Below, one piece after another: positions 39,101-46,408 of a DNA stretch of 48,945 bases. Where the stretch lies: contig CANQJL010000020.1 of assembly GCA_947624245.1 (NCBI GenBank), positions 1 to 48,945 of the forward strand, written 5' to 3'. Both the position numbers and the translations under genes were made by a program. The DNA is from an uncultured Acetatifactor sp. Lineage in GTDB: Bacteria > Bacillota > Clostridia > Lachnospirales > Lachnospiraceae. The notes beneath the pieces are model-generated. The model ran no database searches and was not told the origin of the DNA. It was given only the letters and a program-made list of their open reading frames with translations. Position 1 is the first letter of the stretch, and each line of letters opens with the position of its first letter.

Positions 39101-39969
39101 TTTCCCTCTTTTTTCAGCTTCTTCATAGCCACCAGCGCCAGATCCATGAGGCAGACGAACCTGCTCTCATCGCCGGCGTAGAGCTCCTCTCTGGTGTCAA
39201 GATAGCTCTGGTAGGTGGTCATAATGGGATCGCGGTAATATCCCTCGCCGAATTCCACGCTCGTGAGCTCGGTGGAGAACGTGGTATGACGACAGTGATC
39301 GGACCAGTAGGTATCCAGCACACGGATATCGGTCATAGAGGGATCGCGCCCCTCCTCGTCCCTGAAATATTTCTGTATATGCAGAAAATCCTGAAATGTC
39401 ATGGCAAGAGAGAGCGAGTCATACAGCCTGCGCAGCCTCTCCTCCTCCATTTCGGTAAAGCCTTCTAAAATAACGATATCCTCCGGCTCCTCGAACACAG
39501 TGATCAGAGTGTCCGGCTTTTCAAGCCCGGTCTCACGAGAATCCACCGGATTGATACAGTATGACTTGATTCGGGCAAATTCCTCCTCTGTGATATTTCC
39601 CTCTATCATGTATGTGACCGCAGTGCGGATAACGGGCTCCTGGTTCTCATCCAAGAACTGCACGCACTGAACGGCCGAATCGGCTCTCTGATCGAACTGG
39701 CCCGGCAGATATTCTACGGAAAATACCCTCGCCCCTGCGGGGATCTCTATCTCCTCTCTATACAGATCGTCCACCGGCGGCTCGGAAAAAACCGTTCTGC
39801 AGGCCTGCTCGAACACCGCGGAATCGATGTTCTCCACATCATAGCGGATAAACACCCTTACCTTTTCCACCCTGATGCCCAGATAACCTCTCAGCTCCTC
39901 GAGAAGCTCTTTCTCCCTGACCGCAAAGGGTTCCTTCTTTTCCACATAGATCCGTCTGACGTTTCCCAT
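36172..39969 (-). CDS. purL: Phosphoribosylformylglycinamidine synthase, single-chain type
   Basis: The enzyme catalyses the fourth step of purine synthesis, FGAR plus glutamine and ATP to FGAM. The 1265 residues combine the N-terminal PurS-like part, two AIR-synthase-like halves (DTYWSDHCRHTTF, KNETHNHPTEIEPFGGAAT, SIGGKDSMSGTF) and a C-terminal class I glutaminase. That glutaminase has its Cys in LGICNGFQAL and its His in SPASHGEGRF. The full-length single-chain form is the usual one in Lachnospiraceae and differs from the split PurS-PurL-PurQ of bacilli. No other purine gene is adjacent. The TetR-type gene 26 bp upstream could share its transcript. Confidence 0.97.
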   Translation of the reverse strand: MGNVRRIYVEKKEPFAVREKELLEELRGYLGIRVEKVRVFIRYDVENIDSAVFEQACRTVFSEPPVDDLYREEIEIPAGARVFSVEYLPGQFDQRADSAVQCVQFLDENQEPVIRTAVTYMIEGNITEEEFARIKSYCINPVDSRETGLEKPDTLITVFEEPEDIVILEGFTEMEEERLRRLYDSLSLAMTFQDFLHIQKYFRDEEGRDPSMTDIRVLDTYWSDHCRHTTFSTELTSVEFGEGYYRDPIMTTYQSYLDTREELYAGDESRFVCLMDLALVAMKKLKKEGKLQDMEESDEINACSVVVPVEMDYGDHKETEEWLVFFKNETHNHPTEIEPFGGAATCLGGAIRDPLSGRGYVYQAMRVTGAADPTVPVADTLKGKLPQKKLVRGAADGYSSYGNQIGLATGLVKEIYHPDYVAKRMEIGAVMGAAPRKNVIRETSDPGDIIILLGGRTGRDGCGGATGSSKVHTEQSIETCGAEVQKGNAPTERKIQRLFRRPEVSGIIKKCNDFGAGGVSVAIGELADGLTVDLDKVPKKYAGLDGTELAISESQERMAVVVDPKDVEKFLRYAAEENLEAVAVAEVTEEPRLVLNWRGKKIVNLKRSFLNTNGAHQETAVKIEIPDENENYFHRWAVPAAGEKLEQDDVKGAWLALLNDLNVCSQKGLVEMFDSSIGAGSVLMPYGGKYQLTETQAMVAKLPVLHGKTDTVTMMSFGFDPYLSSWSPYHGAVYAVVESMSKIVANGGDFSRIRFTFQEYFRKMTGDPARWSQPFTALLGAYDAQIGFGLPSIGGKDSMSGTFNDIDVPPTLVSFAVDIAAQQDIVTPELKRAGSKLIRFEIEKDEFDIPMYDDVAKMYGYVHRLMREGTVISGYALDSRGVAAAVSKMAFGNKLGVALADDIPQDDLFENSLGDILVEVIPEKFEEVMASGLRCKYIGTVKQEPVFVYRDVCITVEEALEAWQSKLEKVFATKAERDTTPVESKCYKADSVYVCRHKVARPTVFIPVFPGTNCEYDSAKAFERAGADVITRVFRNMTPDEIRGSVDEFEEAIGKAQIIMFPGGFSAGDEPDGSAKFFATAFRNEKLKEAVMKLLNERDGLALGICNGFQALIKLGLLPHGEIVGQKEDSPTLTFNTINRHISKMVYTKVVSDKSPWLQEAVLGETYCSPASHGEGRFVAPKEWLDRLFAEGQVATQYSDQNGNVSMDEEYNVNGSYCAIEGITSPDGRVLGKMAHVERRGEGVAKNIYGEQNIRIFESGVKYFK

Positions 39970-39995
39970 GTTGTTCCTCCAGATACTCAGAAAGC

Positions 39996-40580
39996 TTATA
40001 TTTCCACGCCCAAAGATTTCAGTATGTACACGATCTCACGATCCACCGTATCCGCGGTGATGCCGATCGTCTGGGCCGATATTTTCAATCCCTCTACCAC
40101 GAACATGATATTTCTGGCCGTTCCGGCACAGTCCTCACAGTAGAATTCCCCGTTGTCCACTCCTGCCTCGATCAGCTTTTCGATGATCTTCACGGCAGCG
40201 TCGAACTGCTTCTTGAGAATATTGTCCTTCTTGCCGGGCTGATTTTCAAAATAGAACTCGTAGACAGCCTGCGTCAGCGTATCCTTCTTTCTCAGAAGTT
40301 CTTTCTTCTGCTCCTGCAGGAACAGGACCAGAATGTCCGCCGCCGTTGCGTCTTCCGCGATACTGTCGGAGAAAACGTCGTCCGCTTCCTCGCTCTCCAG
40401 CTTCATCACCTCCGTAAAGATCTGGCTGGTGCTGTCAAAATACAGATAGAGGCCGCCCCTGCTGATATCACAAGCCTCGACAATGTCTTTCATGGTGACC
40501 TTCTTAAAGCCCTTTTCCACGAAGACCTTTCTGGCTGTCTCCAGTATGAACTTCCTCTTTTGTATTGATTTTTCTCCCAT
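39996..40580 (-). CDS. TetR/AcrR-family transcriptional regulator
   Basis: The 194-residue protein has the TetR helix-turn-helix at its N-terminus (FILETARKVFVEKGFKKVTMKDIVEACDISRGGLYLYFDS). The helical ligand-binding C-terminal domain is of low similarity, as usual. An AAAGGGAAC ribosome site precedes the ATG at 40580. It lies 26 bp before purL and 13 bp after the upstream unknown gene, so the three may be one transcript. The ligand and targets are unknown. TetR proteins normally repress neighbouring genes, so control of the unknown gene or of its own unit is plausible. Confidence 0.9.
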   Translation of the reverse strand: MGEKSIQKRKFILETARKVFVEKGFKKVTMKDIVEACDISRGGLYLYFDSTSQIFTEVMKLESEEADDVFSDSIAEDATAADILVLFLQEQKKELLRKKDTLTQAVYEFYFENQPGKKDNILKKQFDAAVKIIEKLIEAGVDNGEFYCEDCAGTARNIMFVVEGLKISAQTIGITADTVDREIVYILKSLGVEI

Positions 40581-40593
40581 GTCCGTTCCCTTT

Positions 40594-41061
40594 CTATTTG
40601 AGTTCTAAAGGTCTGTCCCAGTATTCGATGATCTTCTGCATCTGCTTCAACACCAGGTAAAAAATGTTCTCCTCCACGGCCTGACTCCAAAGCGTGCCCT
40701 TCGTCATGCCGCCCAACACATACTTGGACAGGATCGCCCTCAGGATATCCCAATCCTTCAGCTCCACCGCCTCGATCACGCGTCTCTCATCTTCCGGCGT
40801 CTTAATTCTATAGCGCGTATAGACATACGGATAATTGCGGTCCATCAGAGACGACTTTGACGCTTCGCGGACGAACTGAAGCAGCGTGGAATCGTACACG
40901 GGAAAGCTCATGGTGTTCTCCGTAAATTCCGGTCCTTTGTAATAATTGCCCCCCGGCCGGCCGGCGTGGCTTTCAAACCAGGGCAGATATCGCAGAAACG
41001 GCATGGCCGTCTGCTTGTACTCCTGCAGCAGCTCCTGCCGATATTCCGAATTCTGATCCAT
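40594..41061 (-). CDS. Hypothetical protein, 155 residues
   Basis: I do not recognise this protein. The N-terminal part has the pattern FLRYLPWFESHAGRPGGNYYKG, followed by a segment ending YVYTRYRIKTPEDERRVIEAVELKDWDILRAILSKYVLGG and a C-terminal helix with many Met, Lys and Gln. It has no signal peptide or membrane segment and looks like a small cytosolic all-helical protein. The start at 41061 (MDQNSEY) is preferred to an upstream ATG because GAGG lies near it. It is probably cotranscribed with the TetR gene, which may be its regulator. Confidence 0.7.
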   Translation of the reverse strand: MDQNSEYRQELLQEYKQTAMPFLRYLPWFESHAGRPGGNYYKGPEFTENTMSFPVYDSTLLQFVREASKSSLMDRNYPYVYTRYRIKTPEDERRVIEAVELKDWDILRAILSKYVLGGMTKGTLWSQAVEENIFYLVLKQMQKIIEYWDRPLELK

Positions 41062-41257
41062 ATGTCCTCGCTCCCTCTTTCGTTTTCTCAAAAATGACAC
41101 ATATGTATTTTTATTTTATCACAAATTTATTAAAAGTACAGTAGAAAATTACAGATACTTTGTTGTATACTATTATGTAAAGCGCGACCGGGCTCTTACG
41201 CCCGCGCTTCACGCAAATGACTCGGCGCTCTGCGCCGGCGGAAAGATGAGGAAAGAC

Positions 41258-43543
41258 ATGGCGGGAACCACACTGAAAAAGGGAACTATCATTTACAAGA
41301 GCGGACAGCCCATGACGGCGCTCCACCTGATCACACAGGGCACCGTGCAGGCGGAGTACCCCGGCGGTACCTATCAGTTGAAGAAGGGAGACGTGATAGG
41401 AATCTGCGAGATCTGTTCGGAAATACACTTTCTCGGATACACGGCCTTGGAAGACTGCATGTACCTTACATACCCGATAAGCAGCATGGAGGCGTTGGAC
41501 GATCTGCTCCAGAAGCATCCCGACGCGGCCAGATTCTTCCTGCTCTCCCTGTTTCGGCAGATCAACACGCTGCTGGGAAAGAGTTCGTTTTCGGAGATGA
41601 ACTGCGCCGATCTTTACCAGAATCTGACGGCGGATTACGAGAAATACAACTCCCTCTGCAGCCGTTACCGGATACCGCCGAGGACGCTGGAGGGAATACA
41701 GGATATCGCCAACTACATTGTGAGCGAGGATCAGGACATCTGGCTGAACAGCTACTATCTGGGCCTGCAGAACATCTACGCCAAGGAGCACGCCAAGGCG
41801 CTGATACTGGAGCCCGGCATCTCCTTAGGCATGATCCGAAAGGGCAGTCTGGATTTCCGCAAGACCTACACGCTCCTGGACGAACAGTACAACTACTGCA
41901 ACCAGCTCACGCACCACTATTTCAACAGCGAGGGCAACGACCTGTTCGACTTTTACACCTCGCTGTACTACCGCCTGGGCTCCAATTCCGAGGACGCCGT
42001 GGCCCTGTGTGCGGACATCGAGAGAATGACAGCGTATTTCGAGGGCAATCCCGCTCTGGACGCAGATCGGGTAAAGCAGCGCGTGGAGGATTTTCGCAGC
42101 AAGATCGCCTCTTTGAAAAAGCCCGCCAAGCAGGAGGAGAAAAAGAACGATTCTCTCAGCGCGTCGATCCTGTCCGAGCTGGCCGGCAGTCTGGATACGA
42201 TACTGGAGTTCGCCGGACCCGAATTTGAGGCGGCAGAGGCCTTCCGCCAGCATGTGAACGCATACAAGAATCTGGAGGACAAGAACGCCATGGACGACGT
42301 TACCAGCCGCCTGCGCAAGAACCTGACTCTTGAATTCGACAACCTGTACGCCGCCGTGTTCAAGCGTTCCGTCAGCACGCCCTACATGCCTACCCCCGTG
42401 AAGATGTTCCTCTATTTCGGATATGTGGACGAGGAACTGGCGGGCGCGGACAACTGCGCGACGCTGTACAACATGACCTTCGGCATGGAGGATCAGAGCG
42501 CCTTCGGCGTGTATACTTTATACCAATGGCTGATGGCCATCTACAACGGGAGCAAGTCGCCCAGCCGGAACGAATTTGACGAGGATTACTCCGATTATAT
42601 CCACAAGCAGAAGGCGTCGGGAAAGCTGAGCGCTTCCCAGCTGAGCGCCCTGGAGAAGGATCCCATGAGCAAGGTCAGCTTTGAGCTGAACAACATGTTC
42701 GCGCAGGGCAACAAGATCACCTTCGGCCGGATCAGCACCTTCTGCCCGCTTTTTTCGGACGACAATGTGCTGAAGGATCTGAAGGCCTCCTACGTCACCG
42801 CTGCGCAGATCACAAAGGCCTTCGAGACCGTCAGAAGCATCGACTTCTCCGCCTTTTACCGGGAGAGCCTCGACTATGACAATATCGACGTCATGGGCAG
42901 GGAGAGTATTCATGTGGAGTATCTGCCCGACGTGATACTGATGCCTAACGTAGGTATCCGCGGCGTCATGTGGCAGGAGATAGAGGGCAAGAAGCGGAAC
43001 AGTCCCGGAAGAATGCTCTTTTCTATTTTCCATATGGAGGACATCAACACTTCCGTTGTGCGTCTGGCAGGAGAATTTCGCTGGGAGATGTGCAAGAGGA
43101 TACAGGGAAGCCGATGGAACGATGTGTCGGAGCGCTCCCTTACCAGCGAATATTTCGATTATGTACAGTTCTACCGCAAGAACCACGAGCTCAGCTCCGA
43201 GGCCAAGGAGCGCATCCGCACCAGCCTGCAGCGCGCCAAGAACAGCTTTAAGGAAATGTTCGTCCGCGACTACATGATCTGGGTGCTGTTCGAGGGCAAC
43301 AACTCGCCGAGGCTGAACAAGGTGGCCAGACAGATCATGCTGACCTACTGTCCGTTCCCCGAAAAGCTTATGGCGAGCATGGCGCAGAACCCTCTTTACT
43401 CGGAGCTTCTGGAGCGCCGCAAGGTCCTGACCGCGCAGCGCGTCCACCGTCTGGAGATACTGGCGCAGAAGATCAAAAATACCGGCGTGGACGTACCGGA
43501 CACACTGCAGGCGGAGATCCGCTTCGCGCAGGGGAAGATTTGA
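41258..43543 (+). CDS. Large protein with N-terminal cyclic-nucleotide-binding-like domain
   Basis: The roughly 761-residue protein begins with a cNMP/Crp-type double-stranded beta helix: LKKGTIIYKSGQPMTALHLITQGTVQAEYPGGTYQLKKGDVIG, then a Leu-rich helix. The long remainder (from about residue 150) is helical, has no recognised domain, and lacks a DNA-binding helix-turn-helix. It is soluble. Such long CNB proteins are seen in Lachnospiraceae next to housekeeping genes; the ligand is unknown. The ATG at 41258 has AGGAAAG upstream, while that at 41246 is an alternative. A 6-bp GC-rich hairpin (41223-41237, CGGCGC/GCGCCG) lies just before the ribosome site and may slow translation. The GC content is the highest of the window. 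Confidence 0.75.
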   Translation: MAGTTLKKGTIIYKSGQPMTALHLITQGTVQAEYPGGTYQLKKGDVIGICEICSEIHFLGYTALEDCMYLTYPISSMEALDDLLQKHPDAARFFLLSLFRQINTLLGKSSFSEMNCADLYQNLTADYEKYNSLCSRYRIPPRTLEGIQDIANYIVSEDQDIWLNSYYLGLQNIYAKEHAKALILEPGISLGMIRKGSLDFRKTYTLLDEQYNYCNQLTHHYFNSEGNDLFDFYTSLYYRLGSNSEDAVALCADIERMTAYFEGNPALDADRVKQRVEDFRSKIASLKKPAKQEEKKNDSLSASILSELAGSLDTILEFAGPEFEAAEAFRQHVNAYKNLEDKNAMDDVTSRLRKNLTLEFDNLYAAVFKRSVSTPYMPTPVKMFLYFGYVDEELAGADNCATLYNMTFGMEDQSAFGVYTLYQWLMAIYNGSKSPSRNEFDEDYSDYIHKQKASGKLSASQLSALEKDPMSKVSFELNNMFAQGNKITFGRISTFCPLFSDDNVLKDLKASYVTAAQITKAFETVRSIDFSAFYRESLDYDNIDVMGRESIHVEYLPDVILMPNVGIRGVMWQEIEGKKRNSPGRMLFSIFHMEDINTSVVRLAGEFRWEMCKRIQGSRWNDVSERSLTSEYFDYVQFYRKNHELSSEAKERIRTSLQRAKNSFKEMFVRDYMIWVLFEGNNSPRLNKVARQIMLTYCPFPEKLMASMAQNPLYSELLERRKVLTAQRVHRLEILAQKIKNTGVDVPDTLQAEIRFAQGKI

Positions 43544-43569
43544 GATGAAATACTAAAAAATAAGAAGAG

Positions 43570-43935
43570 TTATATTACCGAATAGCCGGCATGGAGGAGG
43601 GCATCGCAGGCCTTGTCGAAGCTCTCCTTTTTGACAAGAATGTAATCTGTGTTATATGTGGAGACCGCAAATATTCCTATCTGACGGTCCGCAAGCACCG
43701 CTGCGATCGGAGCCAGTATTCCGATCAGGGAAAAGTCCAGAACGCCTTGGATTCGGAAGGCTTTCCAGCCGTCTTCCCGTGCCTCTGTCCGCAGCGGCAC
43801 ATGCTCCGTCCTGCATACCAGCGAAAGTTCTTCATCGGTCTTTGCGATAAAGAAGAATTCGTCCGCCAGGATCTCCGGAGACAATTCCCTGACCTTGCAT
43901 ACCGACAGATCATATGGCAGCTTTTTCAATTCCAT
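43570..43935 (-). CDS. ACT domain protein (ACT_7/CASTOR-like)
   Basis: The 121-residue protein consists of two ACT-like halves. The second has the typical core FSLIGILAPIAAVLADRQIGIFAVSTYNTDYILVKKESFDKACDAL. Small stand-alone proteins of this type bind amino acids, though a target has rarely been shown. It is convergent with the CNB protein gene, with 26 bp between the stops. It marks the last host-like gene before the AT-rich accessory island, and the composition changes sharply after 43.94 kb. Confidence 0.85.
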   Translation of the reverse strand: MELKKLPYDLSVCKVRELSPEILADEFFFIAKTDEELSLVCRTEHVPLRTEAREDGWKAFRIQGVLDFSLIGILAPIAAVLADRQIGIFAVSTYNTDYILVKKESFDKACDALLHAGYSVI

Positions 43936-44025
43936 TGGCTTTTCCTCCGAAATTTTTCTAAACGATTTATTCAGGAAATCGGATAATCCGAAAGAACATT
44001 GCGGTAATCCGGTGATTGTGGTATG
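43936..44025. other. Short intergenic stretch at the left edge of the accessory island
   Basis: Nothing clear is seen here. Together with the pseudogene tail that follows it spans about 210 bp. The promoter of the ACT gene should lie here, but no good -35/-10 pair was identified. Confidence 0.4.
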
Positions 44026-44148
44026 TTATTTCATTTGTTGTTGAATCATACTTTTAACAAGATAATCTCCTAAAGGAGAAGCCGGTATATATTTTAAATG
44101 CTCTTCTGGGCTTATCCTCGTTATATTTCCGTATAAATCTATTTTTTT
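44026..44148 (-). pseudogene. Severed C-terminal tail of the Imm26-like gene
   Basis: Directly after the TGA stop of the Imm26-like gene (44149-44151) the same frame stays open for 40 codons. The sequence is protein-like (KKIDLYGNITRISPEE, then a helical end) and stops with TAA at 44026-44028. The segment has no start or ribosome site. It looks like the original C-terminus separated by a nonsense change or a sequencing error. Confidence 0.65.
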
Positions 44149-44508
44149 TCAATCGTTACCTATACCAAATGTCAAATAAATATTGTCAAAGTCAGGGGCT
44201 GTGTAATCTTCCTGACGTCCAATGATTCTCCATTCTCCTGTCAGTTTTCTGTCAAATAAACTATACGAATCCAAAACCACTAACGGAATCAGCCTTACGG
44301 CTTTTTCTATATCCTCTTCACTAATACATGGTTTGTCAGACATATAATCAAAAATTTCAGCCAAGCGTCCAAAGTCCACTTTTGCGATTATTCTCCCGAA
44401 ACAATATCTGTTTTCGTCCATCTTGAAACAAAATATATCTCCGTTTTTTATAAAGCGTATCATGGTTCTTTCTTTTTTATCCCAGCCCCATATCTTTAAC
44501 TTTTGCAT
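44149..44508 (-). CDS. Imm26-like immunity protein, probably truncated
   Basis: The 119-residue product resembles the Imm26 family of polymorphic-toxin immunity proteins: basic N-terminus, then FIKNGDIFCFKMDENRYCFGRII, then a helical part and WRIIGRQEDY. Such proteins bind and neutralise a cognate toxin domain in the cytosol. A strong AAAGGAGGA ribosome site lies before the ATG. An in-frame TGA (44149-44151) cuts the protein; 40 further codons in the same frame look like the rest of the domain, giving about 160 residues in the ancestral form. Directly upstream lies a 42-codon fragment, a typical position for the end of a toxin. Confidence 0.65.
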   Translation of the reverse strand: MQKLKIWGWDKKERTMIRFIKNGDIFCFKMDENRYCFGRIIAKVDFGRLAEIFDYMSDKPCISEEDIEKAVRLIPLVVLDSYSLFDRKLTGEWRIIGRQEDYTAPDFDNIYLTFGIGND

Positions 44509-44520
44509 GTACTTCCTCCT

Positions 44521-44649
44521 TTAAAAGTATCCTGTTTCAAAATATTGGTCAATACAATTCCCGTCTCCACGCCATTGCCTTAGCTGATATGACTGATGCG
44601 GTTCAGGATATCCTATCTGCATTTTCAGCCCATCATCGTTATTAACCAT
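44521..44649 (-). CDS. 42-residue ORF, possible displaced toxin C-terminus
   Basis: This short frame (start MVNNDDGLKMQIGYPE, end GDGNCIDQYFETGYF) looks protein-like but has no good ribosome site. It ends 12 bp before the Imm26-like start codon. In polymorphic toxin loci, toxin tips left over from recombination often stand directly before an immunity gene, and this fits the pattern. No toxin family is recognised, so a small independent protein cannot be excluded. Confidence 0.4.
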   Translation of the reverse strand: MVNNDDGLKMQIGYPEPHQSYQLRQWRGDGNCIDQYFETGYF

Positions 44650-44656
44650 TTTATCT

Positions 44657-44998
44657 TTACTTTATACCTAACTTAAGTTTAATCATTTCTATTTCATTAG
44701 AAGAATAATTCAAATTCTTTAAAACTCGAAGTAAATTTATACTTTGTACATAATAACCTTCCCAAAAGCCTTCACGATGCCCTTCCTGCCTTTCTTCGCT
44801 AACTTCTTTTGTATCAGAAATTAGCTTAACACCCCATTTGCCCCCTGAATAAACTATTTCTGCCTCCCACGAATCCGCGTCCTGATATACAATTACTCTG
44901 TCTCCAACTTTTAGATTCATATTATTTACAATAAGTTCGCTAACAAATAAACTGCCATCTTCATTAACCGAATTGGTATCCGCAAATAACGACTTCAT
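44657..44998 (-). CDS. Hypothetical protein of the immunity island (113 residues)
   Basis: I do not recognise this family. It has a beta-barrel-like N-terminal half (LKVGDRVIVYQDADSWEAEIVYSGGKWGVKLI) that recalls SH3-type folds, then a Glu/Arg-rich linker and a helical C-terminus (INLLRVLKNLNYSSNEIEMIKLKLGIK). The start at 44998 has AGGAG 9 nt upstream; the longer open frame to 45070 overlaps the previous gene. It is cotranscribed with its neighbours. Because it is flanked by probable immunity genes, an immunity role is possible, but nothing in the sequence proves this. Confidence 0.6.
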   Translation of the reverse strand: MKSLFADTNSVNEDGSLFVSELIVNNMNLKVGDRVIVYQDADSWEAEIVYSGGKWGVKLISDTKEVSEERQEGHREGFWEGYYVQSINLLRVLKNLNYSSNEIEMIKLKLGIK

Positions 44999-45029
44999 CG
45001 CATGATCTCCTACTGTTTGAACACTCCCG

Positions 45030-45584
45030 CTAATGCTGCTCCTTCTGCTCACTGTCCCATACCAACTCAAATTTAAATCCCGTTAAATTATTCTGTTCCA
45101 CCAAATCTTTAAATGCTTCCGATACGAACGGCTCTCTTCGCGGTTCATCAACAAGTTTAAATATAGGATACTCTTTTAAATCATCGCATTCTTTAAATGC
45201 ATATTTTGTGAACAGCATTATTCTGCCGCTGCTTTGGAATCTTATATATTCCGCCTTTTCATAGTCTATCACATTTAAGACCGAAATAACATTTATCCCA
45301 AAATACTGCTGTTCATCAAATACCAATTCCAATATTTCAACACAGTCTTGTATGCATGGCAGCAGAATGTCCAGAGCCCTTTTGCTAAAAACAGGTATCG
45401 TAAACCCCGGGGCATCACTTAATGGCAGCTTTTTTTCCGGATTCATTCGCTCTACGGGCAATGGCTTCCATCTATATCTAAGTCTCCTTCCATCAAATTC
45501 TTGGAATTCCTGCCAGGTAAAATCCTTTATCGGAGCCAGATTTTCATATTTATCCAATTCAAACTTCAATTTCCATATTTTCAC
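45030..45584 (-). CDS. Imm11/DUF1629-like immunity protein
   Basis: The 184-residue protein matches the plan of Imm11 (DUF1629): an N-terminal part with a Trp/Phe-rich strand (MKIWKLKFELDKYENL), then a central IPVFSKRALDILLPCIQDCVEIL, and the C-terminal pattern FVSEAFKDLVEQNNLTGFKFELVWD that is typical of the family. These are immunity proteins of polymorphic toxins. The start is a GTG at 45584 with AAGGGGA upstream. It follows the Nmad3-like gene by 18 bp in the same direction. The cognate toxin is not in the window. Confidence 0.75.
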   Translation of the reverse strand: MKIWKLKFELDKYENLAPIKDFTWQEFQEFDGRRLRYRWKPLPVERMNPEKKLPLSDAPGFTIPVFSKRALDILLPCIQDCVEILELVFDEQQYFGINVISVLNVIDYEKAEYIRFQSSGRIMLFTKYAFKECDDLKEYPIFKLVDEPRREPFVSEAFKDLVEQNNLTGFKFELVWDSEQKEQH

Positions 45585-45602
45585 AGCCGGTTCCCCTTTC
45601 CC

Positions 45603-46391
45603 TTACTGAATCAGTTGTATCGTCCATTCCTCTGCCTTTTTATCCGGTTTTAGGATCAGCTCCTGCCACTGTCCCTGATAATACAGCCCGCCGCATCTAG
45701 CGCTGTTTTTTCTGTTTCCGATAATGTGATCCGGCATCAAAAATTCGTGTTCCCGCCAGGTCGCAGTAGTTTTTCCCTCCATAGTCAAGACCCTGTCCTC
45801 TCTGTAAGAGAGAACGCCGCACCCCGGAAGAGACGGACATAAACTTAATTTTTCACTTGCAAGGTACAGGGCGTTGTGATCTGAGCGATATCTTTCAAAA
45901 TCAGCATGAGGATGCCAGCTGCATTTTTTGATTTTTTCAGGCGTGTCCAATATTTCCCCTATTTGCAGATAACTATGTATGATATGGACCGCGCCTTTTT
46001 TACATGCGAATCTTAAAACTCCGTCTTTATCATATTCCGCCTGTCGAAAGATTCCGAAAAACAGGAACAAATCCCCGACCGTCACCTCCGCATTACGCAG
46101 TACCCCCAACGCGCTTCCCGTCTGACCGAAAGCAGGCCGCCAGTTATCTGCCGGCACGATTCGGACGCCCTCCCGAATATCCGGATCAAGATGGCAGCCG
46201 TTATAAACCGCTTTCGGGTTTAAGCCCGTCAAAATTTCGTCATAGCCAAGACCGTTATATTGCAGATCGCTATACTTCAGATCTTCCTCGTCAGGTATAG
46301 GCAGAGACAATAATGTTCCATCCGGCAGGATCGGGCTGGGACAGCCGCCGCTCGTGGTATCAAATCCTTTTCTGGATAATATAATCTTCAT
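45603..46391 (-). CDS. Nmad3-like protein (nucleotide modification associated domain 3)
   Basis: The 262-residue protein begins MKIILSRKGFDTTSGGCPSPILPDGTLLSLPIPD, the typical opening of the Nmad3 family. The ending with WREHEFLMPDHI and LYYQGQWQELIL also agrees. Nmad families were defined by their association with enzymes that hypermodify bases in phage and bacterial DNA; the activity of Nmad3 itself is not known to me. The ATG at 46391 has AAGGAG 6 nt upstream. It lies 17 bp after the Nmad2-like gene, so both are translated from one message. No DNA-modifying enzyme or thymidylate-modifying gene is present nearby. Confidence 0.8.
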   Translation of the reverse strand: MKIILSRKGFDTTSGGCPSPILPDGTLLSLPIPDEEDLKYSDLQYNGLGYDEILTGLNPKAVYNGCHLDPDIREGVRIVPADNWRPAFGQTGSALGVLRNAEVTVGDLFLFFGIFRQAEYDKDGVLRFACKKGAVHIIHSYLQIGEILDTPEKIKKCSWHPHADFERYRSDHNALYLASEKLSLCPSLPGCGVLSYREDRVLTMEGKTTATWREHEFLMPDHIIGNRKNSARCGGLYYQGQWQELILKPDKKAEEWTIQLIQ

Positions 46392-46408
46392 TGTCACTCC
46401 TTAAAAAA

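Noticed and set aside
37780..39468. Long plus-strand open frame (562 codons) opposite purL
   Set aside because: It is the antisense shadow of purL, whose motifs are unmistakable. The translated product has no domain and atypical composition.
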